Assembly: GCA_039090855.1 (NCBI GenBank)
Contig: CM077034.1
Coordinates: 228,248,701-228,312,700, forward strand
Origin: Macrothele yani
Taxonomy: Eukaryota > Arthropoda > Arachnida > Araneae > Macrothelidae
DNA length: 64,000 nucleotides
Direction of reading: 5' to 3'
Under the pieces are notes generated by a model that was not told where the DNA came from, ran no database searches, and saw only the letters and a program-made list of their open reading frames with translations. Each line of letters opens with the position of its first letter. The stretch's first letter is position 1. The position numbers and the translations under genes are program-made. This document shows, one piece after another, positions 35,441 through 47,505 of this stretch.

Positions 35441-36180
35441 ATGGTTGAATTAAATATCATCTTGACATTACCGCAGCTCTGTTGTCCTTTTTAGGGTCCA
35501 GGAGAGTTCGGGCTCTTCCAGTGTGAAGACTGGACCTTAGTTTTGGGGTCATACCCATAAACCCAGGATTCGTCACCAGTTATGATAGTTCTTTAAAAGT
35601 TTTTGTCGCACTCAAGCAAGTCACTATTAGATGAAACACTTGCCAATATAAACAGTGAGCATCATCTTGACATTACCGCTGCTCTGTTGTACCTCTTTGG
35701 GTCTAGGAGAGTTCGGGCTCTTCCAGTGTGAAGACCGGACCTTAGTTTGGGGGTCATACCCATAAACCCAGGATTCGTCACCAGTTAGGATAGTTCTTAA
35801 AAAGTTTTTGTCGCACTCAAGCAAGTCACTATTAATATTTCTCAACTAAGGGTAATATGGGCACAGATTTGGCTAAGAAATGTCTCATACCCAAATAGTC
35901 CGTAAGAATGACCGAAATCAATGTTGAAACTTCAGATAACTCACAAATACTGATTTGGCGTTTTTCCCTGCACAGATGTTCGCACAAGTTCGACACAGAT
36001 TTCCCTTTTGATGGTTGTGGGCCTCCCAGACTGTTCGTCGCTCTCACGACTATCTTCAAAACGTTTACGTCACTCGTAAAGTTGTGGGCACAACTCATAC
36101 AACCCTCCCCATATACTTTTTGTAACTTTAAGTATGTGTGTTTGCAAGTTTTTGATGAAATCTGAAGCAAATTCGTTCAT
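35440..36180 (-). pseudogene. Mariner transposase pseudogene with duplicated catalytic segment
   Basis: The minus-strand N-terminal part (36170 downward) reads KLQKVYGEG and CREKRQISICELSEV, then ILTDYLGMRHFLAKSVP. It continues to the first catalytic Asp in ILTGDESWVYGYD (about 35790-35750). A second copy of the segment from about 35831 to 35655 follows at 35628-35442 (~205-bp spacing), repeating the GDESW text. The remaining catalytic residues are missing. The 5' side to 36400 is degenerate. Confidence 0.75.
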
Positions 36181-36849
36181 CAATTTCTCCCAACAGGACA
36201 AATGCTATGAACAGCTTTACACACGTATGAACAAAACACTACCGTAAAAAAAGTAATAATAATAAACGGACGAGCAGGGAGACGTTAATCATGGCGCATG
36301 CGTAGTAGGTTCCAAGGTGAAGCTGTACCGAACCACTTCCTGTTGTGTCCCAGATTCAGAACTTATGCAACCAGTCTGGGTACTTTTTTGATCACATTTT
36401 TGATCTGTTGCTCAGATCCACGCCGAAAATTTCCTTCAAAATTTTCGGGTATAGAAAATAAAAAACCCTGAGTCAAAATTATTCTTGCCATTTCACTTCC
36501 CGTACATAACTCTGCAATATGCGAGAGTGGACAAGTCAGCAAAAAATTCATGCCATTTATATAAGAATTTTTTTCTCTCCTGCTGCTCGTATATATATAA
36601 ATTTTCATTCTCCCTTGGTGTGTTCAGGGTTCAAAAGGAAAGGCATTTGGTCCTCAGCAGAAAACAAACGACAAACATAAGTTAATGTAATTATCGGAAT
36701 AATGAAGGGATGTGGGTGTGTTTTTTCCCTCCTTGGGTAGTGTATGGTAATGTTCAGAGTTTGAGTAATATAAATTTATTTGGAATTGTAGTTGAAAGTA
36801 AAGTGAACATTATGTAACAAGCATACTAATATTTTTTTATTGTTTTGGA
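36181..36849. other. Unassigned region
   Basis: No gene recognised. Contains short T/A-rich runs and a TATATATA stretch near 36590. Confidence 0.45.
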
Positions 36850-37602
36850 TAGTGCGAGCTTCGGCAGTCAGCAGGTATCATAAATGCGAGGCTCACCTGA
36901 ACCCATGGAAAGACCAATAGCGAGCGACGCTTATCTGAACCCCTGGAAACACCAATAGTGAGCAAAGCTTACCTGAGCCCCTGGAAAGACCAATAGCGAG
37001 TGAGGCTTATCTGAACCCTTGGAAAGACCAATAGCGAGCAAAGCTTACCTGAACCCCTGGAAATACCAATAGCGAGCGAGGCTTATCAGAACCCCTGGAA
37101 AGACTAATAGCGAGCGAGGCTTATCTGAACCCCTGGAAAGACCAATAGCGAGCGAGGCTTACCTGAACCCCTGGAAAGACCAATAGCGAGCGAGGCTTAT
37201 CTGAACCTCTGGAAAGACCAATAGCGAGCAAGGCTTACCTGAACCCCTGGAAAGAACAATAGCGAGCGAGGCTTATCTGAACACCTGGAAAGACCAAAAG
37301 CGAGCGAGGCTTATCTGAACCCCTGGAAAGACCAATAGCGAGCAAAGCTTACCTGAACCCCTGGAAAGACCAATAGCGAGCGAGGCTTATCTGCACCCCT
37401 GGAAAGACCAATAGCGAGCGAGGCTTATCTGAACCCTTGGAAACACCAATAGCGAGCAAAGATTACCTTAACCCTTGGAAAGACCAATAGCGAGCGAGGC
37501 TTATCTGAACCCCTGGAAAGACCAATAGCGAGCGAAGTTTACCCGAACCCCTGGAAAGACCAATAGCGAGCGAGGCTTATCTGAACCCCTGGAAAGACCA
37601 AC
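36850..37602. repeat. 38-bp minisatellite (second type), ~20 copies
   Basis: Monomer AGCGAGCGAGGCTTATCTGA followed by ACCCCTGGAAAGACCAAT. Two variants (GCGAGGCTTATC and GCAAAGCTTACC) alternate in places. Unrelated in sequence to the 38-bp array at 31290-32750 despite equal length. No open frame of note. Confidence 0.92.
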
Positions 37603-39549
37603 GCCCATCTGTGTGTGGTACCTGCTGAAGACCAGCGTCTCCCCGTCCCATGGGAGAAACTGAAGAACCTTTCGTGAGTGCTCTTAACATCTTTGGAATT
37701 AGGAAGGTCATCAACAAGCTAATGAGCTCATTTTGTTAACCTCGGGAATAGGAATATTTTACCGTGTCCAGTTCATGAGCCAGCTTTGAAGCAGAAAGGG
37801 AGAGAATGCCAGTGAAATGACTTTTTGTTGTTTTATTAAATTTTGTTACATATATATTCCATCCCTTACTAAAGTCTTTCTGTAGTAATCAGCAGTCCTT
37901 CGTTATGAAACAAATTTTTGTACATTGTCATTGTAATGATGGGCATCGGTTAATATGCCTTAATTTACCAGAGTTCCAAGAGCCTGCCAAAAGCATTCAT
38001 TTGCCATGTAGGTATATAATTTACTAGTGTAAAGATCTGGCCAGTTCATAGAAAAAAAACCTATAACAAACAAACCTGAGAATGTCTTTTTGTATGTAAC
38101 AGTGAAAATCAAATAGTTGCTGGGGTAGGTAATTCCTACCTGTCACACAATTTTAATCCCTTAAAGTTTAGATAGTATGAGGTAGCTAGTTAAACAGCTG
38201 GTAAATTTAAAAACTTGCATTCTGAGAGAATTTATTATAAGGATAATAGTATAGTATAGGCCTAATCCTAAATTAAAGATATATTTGTTTCATCTGTAGC
38301 AAAGTTTTTGTTATGGTAGGCAGTGAATTTCTAGTTTATATATATATATCAGCCCTCAAGTTTGTGTCTTAGTCCTGTAGTAGGTGCTGTGCTGGAATAA
38401 CCTTACTCTAGGGTAAGAAAGGGTTAGACAGAATTTGTGCAAACCCAGCTTAACAAAAATTGTTTTGTCTCGAACTAAAGTAGCATTGTGAAGAAAAAAT
38501 AACAACAAGCCAGCCTGTTCAATCAGTAATCTCTTATGGTGTTCCAGTGGAAATTGTGGGTGCTCTTTAGCTCCTTTGAGCAAACGCTGAAAAGTAAATT
38601 GTTTCTGTTGTGCCCTTATGTGTCATATTAAATACAGGCAAAAGCCTTTTAAAAAACCATTGGAAAATTTTAATCAGTGGTCTTGAATTCTGTGTCTTGT
38701 CACATACACCACAGCTTGACTATGGCCTAAAGGAAGTGACCGTGGTGTTAATTTGCGGCCAACAACAGCAAGTGCTTGATTTGTGTTATCTCTAACACAT
38801 AAAGCTACTCGAGGACAATAACTACTTTTTTATTGTTGTACACATTGCAGCACATGTATTGTAAGAAGAAGAACTCAAAGCGGATTTGTGAAAGAAAAAT
38901 CATTTTTATTTTCTCCAAATGTTTGAACACCCAAATTGTGTTGATATATACATATGTACACAAACAAATCACATTTACAGTATGCTATATATATATAGAT
39001 GTATTTGGTCTTACACACTTATCAATGAAATAGTGACACAACACTTTGTACAGTATCCCAAAGATGGATTTTATTTAAAACTTCTGTCATAACTTAATAA
39101 TCTTGATTTGCAAACATACAATAAAACTGTAAAAATTGTATCAAATCTGAATTCGGTAAAATTGAGCTTGTCTTCAATAGATGAACACAGTTTTCATACT
39201 CCATTCCTAGAGAAAAAAATAATACATGCAATACATTAGTTAAGTAAATTTATCCGGCATGGTTATGAACCATACATATATGTTGTATTATAGCATGAAC
39301 AATTAGTACATAACATATAAATGAGGAAGGGGAGGAAGTATATTCAGAGGAAGATCATACACTAATGCTGAAGCATTCATGAATGAAATATTAGAGCCAT
39401 CTATAAGGGTTGTTCAATTAGTGAGACTTTTTGCCTGAAAGAGTCAATACATGACATACCTGAAAATAATCGCTTGCAGCATTTACACAGCATTCCCATC
39501 AATGGACAAGTCCTTGTACTCCTGCGACATACAGTTGTGGGCAAAACAC
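37603..39549. other. Unassigned AT-rich region
   Basis: Almost 2 kb without a recognised gene or element. Small frames at 38356-38583 (minus) and 38610-38795 (plus) lack known motifs. AATAAA read on the minus strand occurs near 39075, so part of this could be untranslated sequence of a gene not seen here. Confidence 0.45.
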
Positions 39550-41463
39550 CTGCCCCAGTTGAATGAAAGTCAAATGCTTGATGTTTGAATTCAACATTTA
39601 CAGCGTCATGGTAAAGTCAGGAATATACTCATATACAACATTTTAACGGAAATTTTATGCTGAATTCAAATATTTTTACAAAATGTTATTACCCGTAACA
39701 GAAGTGAAGTTTCCAGCAAAAGTACAGCACCTAGTCATAAAAAGCAAAAATTAGTGAAATTTGTGAAATTAGTGTACAGTACATTATTGAAACTTGCTAG
39801 ACACTTGAAATTACTTTCCCAACAAGCAAAATACGTTTTAATATTTATTTGGATAACCACAGTTTCTTAGTAACAAAGTGCACCTTCTTGACAAGGAATT
39901 AATGAGTTCCCTACTTGTCCATTGGTGATAACACAGTGCCGTATGACCCTTACAGACTCAATTAAAGTCCTTAATTGCCGTATGACCCTTACAGACTCAA
40001 TTAAAGTCTTTAATTGCCGTATGACCCTTACAGACTCAATTACAGTCTTTAATTGCCGTATGACCCTTACAGACTCAATTAAAGTCTTTAATTGCCGTAT
40101 GACCTTTACAGACTCAATTAAAGTCTTTAATTGCCGTATGACCTTTACAGACTCAATTAAAGTCTTTAATTGCCGTATGACTCTTACAGACTCAATTAAA
40201 GTCTTTAATTGCCGTATGACCCTTACAGACTCAATTAAAGTCTTTAATTGCCGTATGACCCTTACAGACTCAATTAAAGTCTTTAATTGCCGTATGACCC
40301 TTACAGACTCAATTAAAGTTTTTAATTGCCGTATGACCCTTACAGACTCAATTAAAGTCTTTAATTGCCGTATGACCCTTACAGACTCAATTAAAGTCTT
40401 TAATTGCCGTATGACCCTTACAGACTCAATTAAAGTCTTTAATTGCCGTATGACCCTTACAGACTCAATTAAAGTCTTTAATTGCCGTATGACCCTTACA
40501 GACTCAATTAAAGTCTTTAATTGCCGTATGATCCTTACAGACTCAATTAAAGTCTTTAATTGCCGTATGACCCTTACAGACTCAATTAAAGTCTTTAATT
40601 GCCGTATGACTCTTACAGACTCAATTAAAGTCTTTAATTGCCGTATGACCCTTACAGACTCAATTAAAGTCTTTAATTGCCGTATGACCCTTACAGACTC
40701 AATTAAAGTCTTTAATTGCCGTATGACCCTTACAGACTCAATTAAAGTCTTTAATTGCCGTATGACCCTTACAGACTCAATTAAAGTCTTTAATTGCCGT
40801 ATGACCCTTACAGACTCAATTAAAGTCTTTAATTGCCGTATGACCCTTACAGACTCAATTAAAGTCTTTAATTGCCGTATGACCCTTACAGACTCAATTA
40901 AAGTCTTTAATTGCCGTATGACCCTTACAGACTCAATTAAAGTCTTTAATTGCCGTATGACCCTTACAGACGCAATTAAAGTCTCTAATTGCCATGCAGC
41001 CCTTACAGACTAAATTAAAGTCTTTAATTGAGTCTGTAAGAGCCGTATGGCACAATACTATCACCAATGGACAGGTAGAGAGGTTCAGTAGTTCCATGTC
41101 GAGAAGGTGCACTTTGTTACTAAGAAACTGGTTATCCAATTAAATATTAAAGCGTATTTTTCTTGTTGGTAAGTTATTTCAAGTGTCATGCAAGTTTCAA
41201 TAATGCAGTGTCCAGTAATTTTACGTTACATGCATTGCAGACTAATTTCATAATTTCCACTGTTTTTTTTTAATTTTGATAGACACCGTACTTTTGCTTT
41301 TAACTTCACTTCTGTTACTGGTAATAACATTCTGTAAAAATATTTGATTTCAGCGTAAGATGTTCTTTAAAATGATGTACAATATGTATTCCTGGCTTTA
41401 CTATTACGCTGTACAAGTTGACTTCAAACATCAAAAATTGACTTTTGGCCTACGGGTGCAGGA
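39550..41463. mobile_element. Foldback element with satellite core
   Basis: A left arm (about 39550-39962) is the diverged reverse complement of a right arm (about 41021-41463). For example GAAACTTGCTAGACACTTGA on the left pairs with TCAAGTGTCATGCAAGTTTC on the right, and the stretch around AAGAAGGTGCACTTTGTTAC is shared. The arms meet in a hairpin (CAATTAAAG T CTTTAATTG). The left side of this centre has expanded into the 39-bp array. No transposase is present. Target duplication not identified. Confidence 0.8.
39942..41030. repeat. 39-bp palindrome-containing satellite, ~28 copies
   Basis: Monomer CCGTATGACCCTTACAGACT plus CAATTAAAGTCTTTAATTG. The latter half is a 9-bp perfect inverted repeat with a one-base loop, so each monomer can form a hairpin. 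It is very homogeneous. The 13-codon period without stops creates a 363-codon frame (39922-41013) that is not believed to be a protein. Near 41011 the text turns into its own reverse complement, entering the right arm. Confidence 0.95.
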
Positions 41464-41504
41464 TTGTAGGAGGAGGCAGCCTGCAATCCTGCACCAGAAG
41501 GAAA

Positions 41505-41925
41505 GGTTTCCCTTTGGCCACGACTGTAGGACGATTTCTCAAACGGAAACGTTTTACTTTGGCCACAATTGTGAGAGGATTTCTCAAATGGAAACTTTTC
41601 ATTTGGCCCCGATTGTAGGACGATTTCTCAAATGGAAACGTTTTATTTTGGCCACGATTGTAAGAGGATTTCTCTAAGGAAACTTTTCACTTTGGCTACG
41701 ATTGTAGGACGATTTCTCAAATGGAAACGTTTTATTTTGGCCACGATTGTAAGAGGATTTCTCAAAGGGAAACTTTTCACTTTGGCCACGATTGTAAGAG
41801 GATTTCTCAAAGGGAAACGTTTCACTTTGGCCACGATTGTAGGAGGATTTCTCAAAAGGAAACGTTTCACTTAAGCCGCGATTGTAGGAGGATTTTTCAA
41901 AACCCCTCGATTATAGGAGGATTTC
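41505..41925. repeat. 45-bp minisatellite, ~9 copies
   Basis: Unit TTTGGCCACGATTGTAAGAG GATTTCTCAAAGGGAAACGT TTCAC. It begins just beyond the right arm of the foldback element. Open as TLATIVRGFLKGKRF repeats purely because the period is 15 codons. Confidence 0.88.
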
Positions 41926-43074
41926 TATCCTGCAGTTATACTAAAAGTGATTAATGTCATGTTTGGATAGGTTTAAGTGAATATTCTTCCAAATGATGCG
42001 TTTTGGCGAAGCTTTGTCAACTTCATTCGGAAAATGCATTATCTCGCATTGAATCTATTTGCCGCAAGGCTGGTTAGTACAAATACATTACTGTACTCAA
42101 AATTTATCAGTATTTATCGGGATTTTTGCCCAATCATTGTATTGAATTCTGCCTGTTGCAACGCTTTTATCTATCTACACAGGACACAAAATGTTTAATT
42201 TGGTATCACATGATACTTGCTTGGGCCAAATCTTCACATGATGATTGTTACAGAACTTTGGACCAAAAAACTCACCCTATTTCAATCATTTTAGACAAAA
42301 TGCGATGATATATGTAAGTCTAAAAAAATGGCATATTTAACTAAATAATTACTGAGGGAATGCCAACTTGATTTAGGACAAGCAATAAAAATAATATTTC
42401 GATCTCCCTTGCTCCATCCTACGGCACGGAAACTAATCACCTTTCGTTCACAGGACCTGTAACCACAGTTGCATAAAGGTATGAAAAACATTCTCAACGT
42501 TACACTTATTACTACTCCTTTTCCTAACCGATCCAACATATAAATCGCCTTTTCGTTCGCTGTCCACCGAACACGCCATAGAAATGCAGGCTAATGTTTA
42601 GAAATCATAGCATCGAAACTCGCAGGAGCGCCATCTCGCGGTTTCATGTGAAAAGAGGAAACTAAAAGTTAAACAGTGAGGTACAAATGCATGGTATACT
42701 ATCTCTTCTAGACACTATAACAATGTGGTGCTCCTGATCTTGGCTGGTCTGCAGTGCTTGTTCGTCCACTACTAAAGAGTTGGCACCGCCACATTACAGT
42801 ACTGCATGGAAGGTAAGCAGGCCCGTACACCGCCTTTATTTGTCTGAGAATTTCGCTTGGTAGCATTTTCTCTGCTTAAACTGAATTGTAGCACGTTGAG
42901 CAACTTTGGACGTAACCATCTCCCGCAAGAGAACAATAAAGTTAGTCCAGCATGTTACACAGCTTCTGCCACAAACAAGTTGCAATAGCCTTTAAATCGT
43001 CTGTAGAATAGCGCCACCCCATTGACCAAATTAGGAAGAACAAACACACTCCAACCAAAGTGTCTAACTACTTA
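41926..43074. other. Unassigned region
   Basis: No gene recognised. Frames at 41977-42198 and 42291-42539 show no family motif. Confidence 0.45.
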
Positions 43075-43289
43075 CTTTTTTTTATTGGAGGTTTAACGAC
43101 CAATGTGAGCAACTCAATGGGCTATAAGCAGACGCCCGTCCCTAAAATACGGTCACTGGTTCCAAGGAAAGGAAAAAGCCAGTGTCGTAAGATAAACACA
43201 ACATCCATGCTCACGGGATTCGAACCCGGACCTCTCACGGACGAATGATCAGAGGCCGTTGCTTAGACCACTGCGCCACCGGGGCTGCC
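43075..43289 (-). mobile_element. tRNA-derived SINE (copy 2)
   Basis: Same family as 4417-4640 but reversed: T run, body containing GAGCAACTCAATGGGC and CGCCCGTCCC, B-box complement GGATTCGAACCC near 43208, A-box complement CCACTGCGCCACC near 43270. The flanking duplication is not clear, so it is an older copy. Confidence 0.85.
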
Positions 43290-43299
43290 TTACTACGTA

Positions 43300-44570
43300 C
43301 TGAACAAACCTTTTACCTAATAGCCTACTGGATCCTTTAGTGCGAATAACAGCGTGTGCTCATCGAGGCATCGATTCCACCTGACGATGGAGGGTTTCCG
43401 GAGGTGTCTGAATATACTCCAATGAACCCTTACATTGAGACCACCACCAGCCCAGAGAAATGAGCGCGCCTGGAGACCAAACAGTGGCGCATGTGTAATT
43501 CACAGAGCAGTATATATACAATCCGAGAACCTGCTTTCGGTTAGTAGAGCGTTCGGAGTCAGAAATGGAAAACTGCCGATTTATCGGAGTTTGATAAAGG
43601 GCATACTGATCATGATGGCTCAGTGCCTGAGAACTACGATCTCAGAAACGGCATGAGTTGTGTGTTGTTCACGTGCCGCTGTGGAAAGTACATATCAAAA
43701 GTGGTGCACAGATAGCCAAATGACAAACCATCGTCCAGTCATGTGTTGTCGGCAGCTCATTCATGCCAGAGGGGAGCGGAGACTGCCTTGCCTTGCTCAC
43801 AGTGACCGCAGGGCCACAGTGTGATAAATCACCTGCAGCTACAACAGTGGAAATCAGGACAAAATGTCACATGCGGTTCATTGCAACCTTCTGCGCATGG
43901 GGCCCAGCTGGGTCCCCATGCTCACTGCACGTCATCGCCAACAATGTATGAAATGGGCCCAATGTCATCGAGGTTGGACCGTAGATGATTGAAAGAAAGT
44001 GTCTTAGTTTACCGAATCAAGATTCCTGGTTCATCACGTAGACGGCCGAGGTCGGATACGCCGATTACCAACGGAGGCTATGGCACCTAGATGCACTGTT
44101 GGTTGGAAACAGGCCGGTGGCAACAGTGTTATGCTGTGGGCGATGCTTTCGTGGGACTTTTAGGCCCTATTATCCCAATAACACAATCCCTCACAGCTGT
44201 GAGGTATCTGAAAATATTTGCAGACCAAGCACACCCATTCATGGCAACTGTGTTCCCTGGTAGTGATGGCCATTACCAACAGGATAATGAGCATTGCCAC
44301 ACTGCCAGAATTATCAAGGAGTGGTTTGAGGGACATGGTGGTAACTTTCTGTAAATCTCCAGATTCACCTGACATGAACCCAATCGAACATTTGGGGTTC
44401 GACTTGGAAAAGCAGGTTCACGCTAAATCACCACCACCCCGAAATGTACGGAAAGCAGAGGATCTGCTGTTGACATTATGGTACCAAATACCCCAGGATA
44501 CATGACGTCACTTCCTGGAATCGATGCATCTCCAAGTGGCCCCAGTTTTGCGGATAAAGGGAGGTCCTTG
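43300..44570 (+). pseudogene. Tc1-like transposase pseudogene (another family)
   Basis: Heavily broken. Recognisable parts are GNSVMLWAMLSWDFLGPI (about 44115-44165) and the block with the second Asp (YQQDNEHCHTARIIKEWFEG, about 44274-44333). Then, after a frameshift, SPDMNPIEHLGFDLEKQV with the catalytic Glu (44369-44420) and PPPRNVRKAEDLLLTLWYQI follow. The N-terminal third (43566 onward, FIGV then many stops) is barely visible. Different from the Tc1-like copies at 18387 and 32760. Confidence 0.75.
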
Positions 44571-45436
44571 AGCTTATTAGGTAGGTAGGTGGTCATTATG
44601 TAATGGCCCATTGGTATATGTATATGTATTTTTATCATTAGGTTACATTTTATCTGTGCTTTACTAATACCTTTCGAAACTCTGAAAAAGAAAGTGATTT
44701 TGATTTCGTATGCAAAATAAATAGAATAAGAACAAACATCCTTACCTATTATATATTAGGATCGAGAGACTCCGGAATTTCCTTATCCAATCAAATGTAC
44801 ATAACTTATAACTAATTCTCTGATTTTCACTGAGTCAATTCTGTCTCCACAGTTCTGAAGAATCTGCAGTAGATATATATTAAAAAGTTGTTAAAGTGAC
44901 ATCGAAATTTAAAAAACTGCATCCAAAGCACATAGAATTTAAAGAACACTATATCGGAAAGTACAAATCGCAGGTAAAAATCTTATATGATTAAACAGAA
45001 AAAGCGTGGGAAAAAACATTACACTTCTGGGCCAACAATTAAGAGAAATAACTTTTTTATTAAATTATTATGATTGCAATGGAGAATCTGAGTTTTGGTT
45101 GTGCTGTTGTATCACATGACATCTCATACAACTGAAGAATTCACATTCAGATGTGATTAAAATCATTGCGCATATACCACACTTTCTGTTGTATTGATTA
45201 TCTTCTAAAAAAGGTACAAATTTAGGCTCTGCACATAATGCGAGGTCTGTCCAGAAAATATACAACTGTTAAATAGAAATAAAAAGCAGTTGACCTAGGA
45301 AAAGGGCATTTTAGCCCCTCTCAAAATACCCTCCTTCCCAGGTACCACGGCCTTGCAATTTAATGTGGGCCAAACACTGAGCCACCGTCTTTTAGAAATA
45401 GATGACGAAGGCTCAGTGTTGGGCCTACGTTACGAG
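44571..45436. other. Unassigned region with a possible element end
   Basis: AT-rich. GAGGTCTGTCCAGAAAATAT at 45241-45260 resembles a mariner-type terminal repeat, and a minus-strand frame at 45068-45265 is Cys-rich, but neither supports a gene call. Confidence 0.35.
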
Positions 45437-46555
45437 GTCCGATCAAAAGGTTCAGAGACTAGGCCGATATTCAACAAAGTACGTACTTTTACTTCAGTCT
45501 GGATGTGATCTCCCTCAATGTAGTCTCCTTGAGCAGCGATAAACCGCTGCCAGCGTCTTTGCCACTGTTGGAACGCTCCCTGGAAGTCGTGATCGCGAAT
45601 CGTGGCAAGCACCGTCTGCGATTCGCTCTGGATCTCGTCCACGGTTTCAAAACGGCGACCCTTGGGCTTCAGCTTCATCTTCGGGAACAGAAAGAAGTCG
45701 AAGGGGGCCAAATCCGGCGAGTAAGGCAAGTGAGGAAGAATAGTCTTGCTGTTGTGGCTGCAAAACGGGCATGTTGCTAACGCTCTGTGAGCTACTGCAT
45801 TGTCGTGATTGAGCAAGAAATCACCCCTGCTCCCCATTTCAGGTCTTTTGCGGCGCTTGTCCTTCCTAAGATGCCGCAGAACATCGCAGTGGAAAAGGGT
45901 GGTGACAGTCTGGCCTGGGGTCGAATTCAAGGTGCACAACCCCATGAATGTCGAAGAACACGATGAGCATGATTTTGGTTGCGCTTTGGACCTGTCGAGT
46001 TTCCTTTGGTCGTGGAGATGCCTGGCTCTTCCATTGCGACGACTGTTGTTTAGTCTCTGCGTCGTAACCGTAGACCCAAGTCTCGTCCCCAGTGATGACC
46101 CGCAACAGGAATGTTGGATCATTCTCCACCTGCTGACGAAGATCTTGACAGAGTTTGACACGGAGTGCCTTCTGTTCGAGGTTCAGAATCTGGCCCAAAC
46201 TTTGCAGCATAGGGTGAATGTTCAAAACCGACGTCAGAATTTCTTGCACTGTTCCTTATGACACATTGACGATAAAAGCAATTCCTTAAATAGTTCTCCG
46301 AGGATCCTAATGCATAAGTCACCTAATTTTGTCAGCATGTTTGAGGGTTTTGCTTGTGGACGGTCGCCCTGACCTCTCGTCGTCTTCCAGTGACGTACTG
46401 CCGCTCTTAAAGCGCGAGTGCCATTCGAAACACCTCGTACGACTCATTGCTTCATTGCCTTAAGCCTGACGCATCTTTTTACGTGTCTCCGTTCTCGATT
46501 TGCCGAGTTTGACACAAAAATTGATGTTGGTTCGCTGCTCTAGTTTGCTGTCCAT
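45437..46555 (-). pseudogene. Mariner transposase pseudogene
   Basis: ATG at 46555 (MDSKLEQRTNINFCVKLGKS). Stops appear in the N-terminal domain, for example after KKMRQA. The catalytic domain shows ITGDETWVYGYD (first Asp), HDNAVAHRALAT (second Asp) and YSPDLAPFDFFLF (third Asp), i.e. an intact DDD triad. A frameshift near 45900, between VVHLEFDPRPD and HCDVLRHLRKD, separates the first Asp from the other two. The frame runs to 45430, past the usual GDYxEGD tail. Confidence 0.85.
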
Positions 46556-46750
46556 ACCGAAATCGGAGCTGTGTTCTGCACGTGGCCACCAAATATCGTG
46601 TAGCACAGCTCCCGGTGTTCACGGATCAACGCCACTTGGCACAACGACTCCTGAAGGTTCCAGCCCTCGGCCACTGCTCGTGCACCCACGTGCTGCCATC
46701 TGTTGGCGAGCTACGTACTTAGTCTCTGAACTTTTTGATCGCACGACGTG
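45437..46750 (-). mobile_element. Mariner element, nearly full length
   Basis: Inverted ends: GATCAAAAGGTTCAGAGACTA on the left (45443 onward) and its near-complement AGTCTCTGAACTTTTTGATC on the right (ending about 46740). Length about 1.3 kb, normal for mariner. It encodes one transposase on the minus strand with damage. TA target duplication is not clear on the right. Confidence 0.85.
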
Positions 46751-47217
46751 AATTGCAGAACTGTGCTACCTGTGTTGGGACCCTTTAGTTTTTCAAAACA
46801 GTCTGCAATGTCCTCTTTTGGGATCGCCATCCCACCAGCAGCTTCACTGCATTCTCTTTAATCTGCACTCTTTCAATGATTATTTTAGCTTTAGGGAAAG
46901 CTAGCATTCGCAGAGACCCAAATCCAGGGAGTGGGGGCTGACAGACCTAATGGAAGATGTGATGTTTTGCCAAAAAAACTTGCAAGAGACGTATTGAATG
47001 GGCAGGATCATTATCCCGAAAAAGTTGCCAGTTACCACTTCCCCACAGCTGCAGTTATTTTCTTCTTACTGCATCCCTGAACCAGCGAAAAACTTTGATG
47101 TAGGACTACATTATGAAACACCATATAACACAAATTTTGAAGATGACATCCGATTTTTTGCGTAAATGTGACCAGGATGGTAAGTCAGATAATATCCGAA
47201 AACTTGAAATTTTCATC

Positions 47218-47290
47218 CTCCTGGAGTGGGACTCGAACCCTCGTCTCCCAGGTAGCGTCCGGGTATGCTAACCACTACACCACCCAGAAC
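47218..47290 (-). other. tRNA-like sequence in left arm
   Basis: Minus strand reads TTCTGGGTGGTGTAGTGG (A box TGGTGTAGTGG), an anticodon-arm-like CCCGG-ACGCTAC-CTGGG with GCT at the anticodon position, B box GGTTCGAGTCC, and TCCAGGA. The last pairs with TTCTGGG as a 7-bp acceptor stem including wobble pairs. It may retain Pol III promoter function. No CCA is encoded. Not called a working tRNA gene because the T stem is imperfect and it lies in a mobile element. Confidence 0.6.
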
Positions 47291-47431
47291 GACCAAGTCT
47301 CAAGTTTCCGATTAATTTGAATACAACCATCACAGGATTCGCTAGTCGAAGCAACCGGCATTCATGTTTAACGAATCTGGAGGTTAAGAATCCTATCCCG
47401 TTATTGCCCGGAGGAGCAGATAAATCATGGG

Positions 47432-47505
47432 CAGTGTAGTAGTTAGCATACCCGGGCGCTATCTGGGAGACGCGGATTCGAGTCCCGCTCCAGGACGATG
47501 AAATT
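47432..47505 (+). other. tRNA-like sequence in right arm
   Basis: Plus-strand counterpart: A box GCAGTGTAGTAGTTAGC (partly decayed), anticodon-like CCCGG-GCGCTAT-CTGGG, B box GATTCGAGTCC, then GCTCCAGGA. Less intact than the left copy at the acceptor end. Confidence 0.55.

Noticed and set aside
36850..37602. CRISPR-like array
   Set aside because: The tandem copies are contiguous without unique spacers and the genome is eukaryotic.
39922..41013. 363-codon frame of RMTLTDSIKVFNC repeats
   Set aside because: A 39-bp hairpin satellite with a 13-codon period, inside a foldback element; no start context or homology.
45068..45265. Cys-rich minus-strand frame, considered as a piggyBac C-terminus
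   Set aside because: The order of the Cys motifs is wrong for that domain and no other piggyBac part is nearby.
47218..47290. Functional tRNA gene
   Set aside because: Cloverleaf is partly formed, but the T stem is imperfect and the sequence is repeated in opposite orientation inside a mobile element.
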